5,478 nt of DNA, from assembly GCA_016191895.1 (NCBI GenBank), contig JACPVD010000255.1:1-5478 (forward strand). The letters run 5' to 3'. Position 1 is the stretch's first letter. Every line of letters begins with the position of its first letter. The notes beneath the pieces are model-generated. The model did no database searches. It had not been told where the DNA came from and was given only the letters and a program-made list of their open reading frames with translations. Source of the stretch: Chloroflexota bacterium. GTDB lineage: Bacteria; Chloroflexota; Anaerolineae; Anaerolineales; Villigracilaceae. A program made the position numbers and the translations under genes. This document shows positions 4,784-5,478 of this stretch, in pieces.

Positions 4784-4788
4784 AGGAG
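4784..4788 (+). promoter_or_regulatory. Shine-Dalgarno sequence (AGGAG) of the glycosyltransferase
   Basis: AGGAG lies 9 nt before the ATG at 4798, within the 38-nt gap after the DUF951 stop. It supports this start rather than an internal ATG at 4825, which would remove the first nine residues. Confidence 0.6.
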
Positions 4789-4797
4789 ACACGCAAC

Positions 4798-5478
4798 ATG
4801 GCAAAACAAGACCCGAAGACCAACATGGGTTCGCTTCGCATCGGGTTATTCACCGACACGTATGCGCCGCAGGTCAATGGCGTTTCCATTTCCCTGCAAT
4901 TGATCTCGGATAGATTGCAAAAGAGGGGACATCAGGTGACGATTTTTGCGCCGCGTTTCCCCGGCTACAAAGACGACCAGCCAAATGTGATGCGTCTGCC
5001 TTCGTTGAAATATTTGAATAACCCGCCAATTTATGTGGCCGTGCTTGGCACGCCGCGATCCACATGGTCGCTGACGCGCAAACACTTCGACGTGCTTCAC
5101 GCGCACAGTCCCGCGAGCGTGGGGTTGCTGGCGTATCTGACAGCCTCCACCAAGCGTGTGCCGTTGATCTACACCTATCATACGTCCATTACAGACTATA
5201 CCCACCATATCAAACTCCTCGGCGGCACGGGCGTGATTCGTCATGCGGCGCGCTGGTTTAGCGCGGCATCCACCAATCTTGGGGATCAGGTGGTTGTGCC
5301 TTCGCCGAAGTTTTACCGCCTTTTACTGGAACAAAAAGTGACCAAGCCGATTCATACCATTCCAAATGGAATCGATTTGAGCGCCTTCAAAACGGCGAAA
5401 CAGCCCGGGATTTTTCGAAGCAGGCTCGGGTTAAGCCCGGATTCGCCGTTGTTGTTGTCGGTGGGAAGGATCGACCCG
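4798..5478 (+). CDS. GT4-family (GT-B fold) glycosyltransferase, N-terminal part; 3' end outside window
   Basis: Predicted retaining glycosyltransferase, probably acting at the cytoplasmic face of the membrane on a lipid or glycan acceptor. The 227 visible residues cover the N-terminal Rossmann domain and the start of the C-terminal one. Typical blocks are IGLFTDTYAPQVNGVS (15-30, glycine loop with the acceptor-side Asn-Gly), DVLHAHSPASVG (98-109), the YTYHTSITDY segment (125-134), then VVPSPKFYRLL, IPNGIDLSAF and the GT4-type LLSVGRIDP at the cut edge. This pattern resembles diacylglycerol glucosyltransferases and PimB/MshA-like enzymes. The donor-binding E-x7-E motif lies beyond the window, so the donor cannot be judged. 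It follows the DUF951 gene in the same direction. Confidence 0.9.
   Translation, partial: MAKQDPKTNMGSLRIGLFTDTYAPQVNGVSISLQLISDRLQKRGHQVTIFAPRFPGYKDDQPNVMRLPSLKYLNNPPIYVAVLGTPRSTWSLTRKHFDVLHAHSPASVGLLAYLTASTKRVPLIYTYHTSITDYTHHIKLLGGTGVIRHAARWFSAASTNLGDQVVVPSPKFYRLLLEQKVTKPIHTIPNGIDLSAFKTAKQPGIFRSRLGLSPDSPLLLSVGRIDP

Noticed and set aside
4846..5244. Minus-strand 132-codon frame opposite the glycosyltransferase
   Set aside because: It is antisense to a frame with clear GT4 motifs and has no supporting signal of its own.

Overview
This window probably comes from an uncultured Chloroflexota bacterium of the Anaerolineae type. The evidence is indirect: a moderate GC content (about 55% by eye), an F420-dependent luciferase-like oxidoreductase, a DUF951 protein, a GT4 glycosyltransferase, and degenerate short repeats between genes. 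No rRNA or other phylogenetic marker is present, so the phylum is an inference.

Layout, left to right. A minus-strand block fills positions 1-4403. Read in the direction of transcription (right to left) it encodes a metallo-beta-lactamase-fold hydrolase, a Crp/Fnr-type cyclic-nucleotide-binding regulator whose start overlaps the hydrolase stop, a hotdog-fold acyl-CoA thioesterase, an M42 metallo-aminopeptidase, and an F420-dependent oxidoreductase of the luciferase-like family that leaves the window at position 1. The block is probably three transcription units. The hydrolase-regulator pair has a recognisable promoter. The thioesterase has its own -10 box and is separated from the regulator by 131 bp of degenerate octamer repeats. 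The peptidase-oxidoreductase pair follows a long perfect hairpin. A 125-bp divergent promoter region (4404-4528) separates this block from a plus-strand pair: a small DUF951 zinc-ribbon-like protein and a GT4 glycosyltransferase cut by the right edge.

How the genes may work together. The overlapping hydrolase and cNMP-binding regulator look like a co-translated regulatory unit, and a Crp-like half-palindrome sits in the divergent promoter region. The thioesterase, peptidase and oxidoreductase read as metabolic or housekeeping genes with no obvious shared pathway. The GT4 enzyme probably acts on glycolipids or envelope glycans.

Most notable observations: (i) a GC-rich palindromic repeat of the dispersed-repeat type lies inside the F420-dependent oxidoreductase without breaking its frame, adding about 13-17 residues before a conserved strand; (ii) degenerate octamer arrays in opposite orientations lie between the regulator and the thioesterase and can pair as RNA; (iii) two genes share the exact arrangement TATAAT-N6-ATG with no Shine-Dalgarno sequence, suggesting leaderless mRNAs; (iv) a 20-bp perfect hairpin is capped by the unusually stable GCGAAGC mini-hairpin. 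I found no complete novel system, CRISPR array, tRNA, rRNA or transposase.
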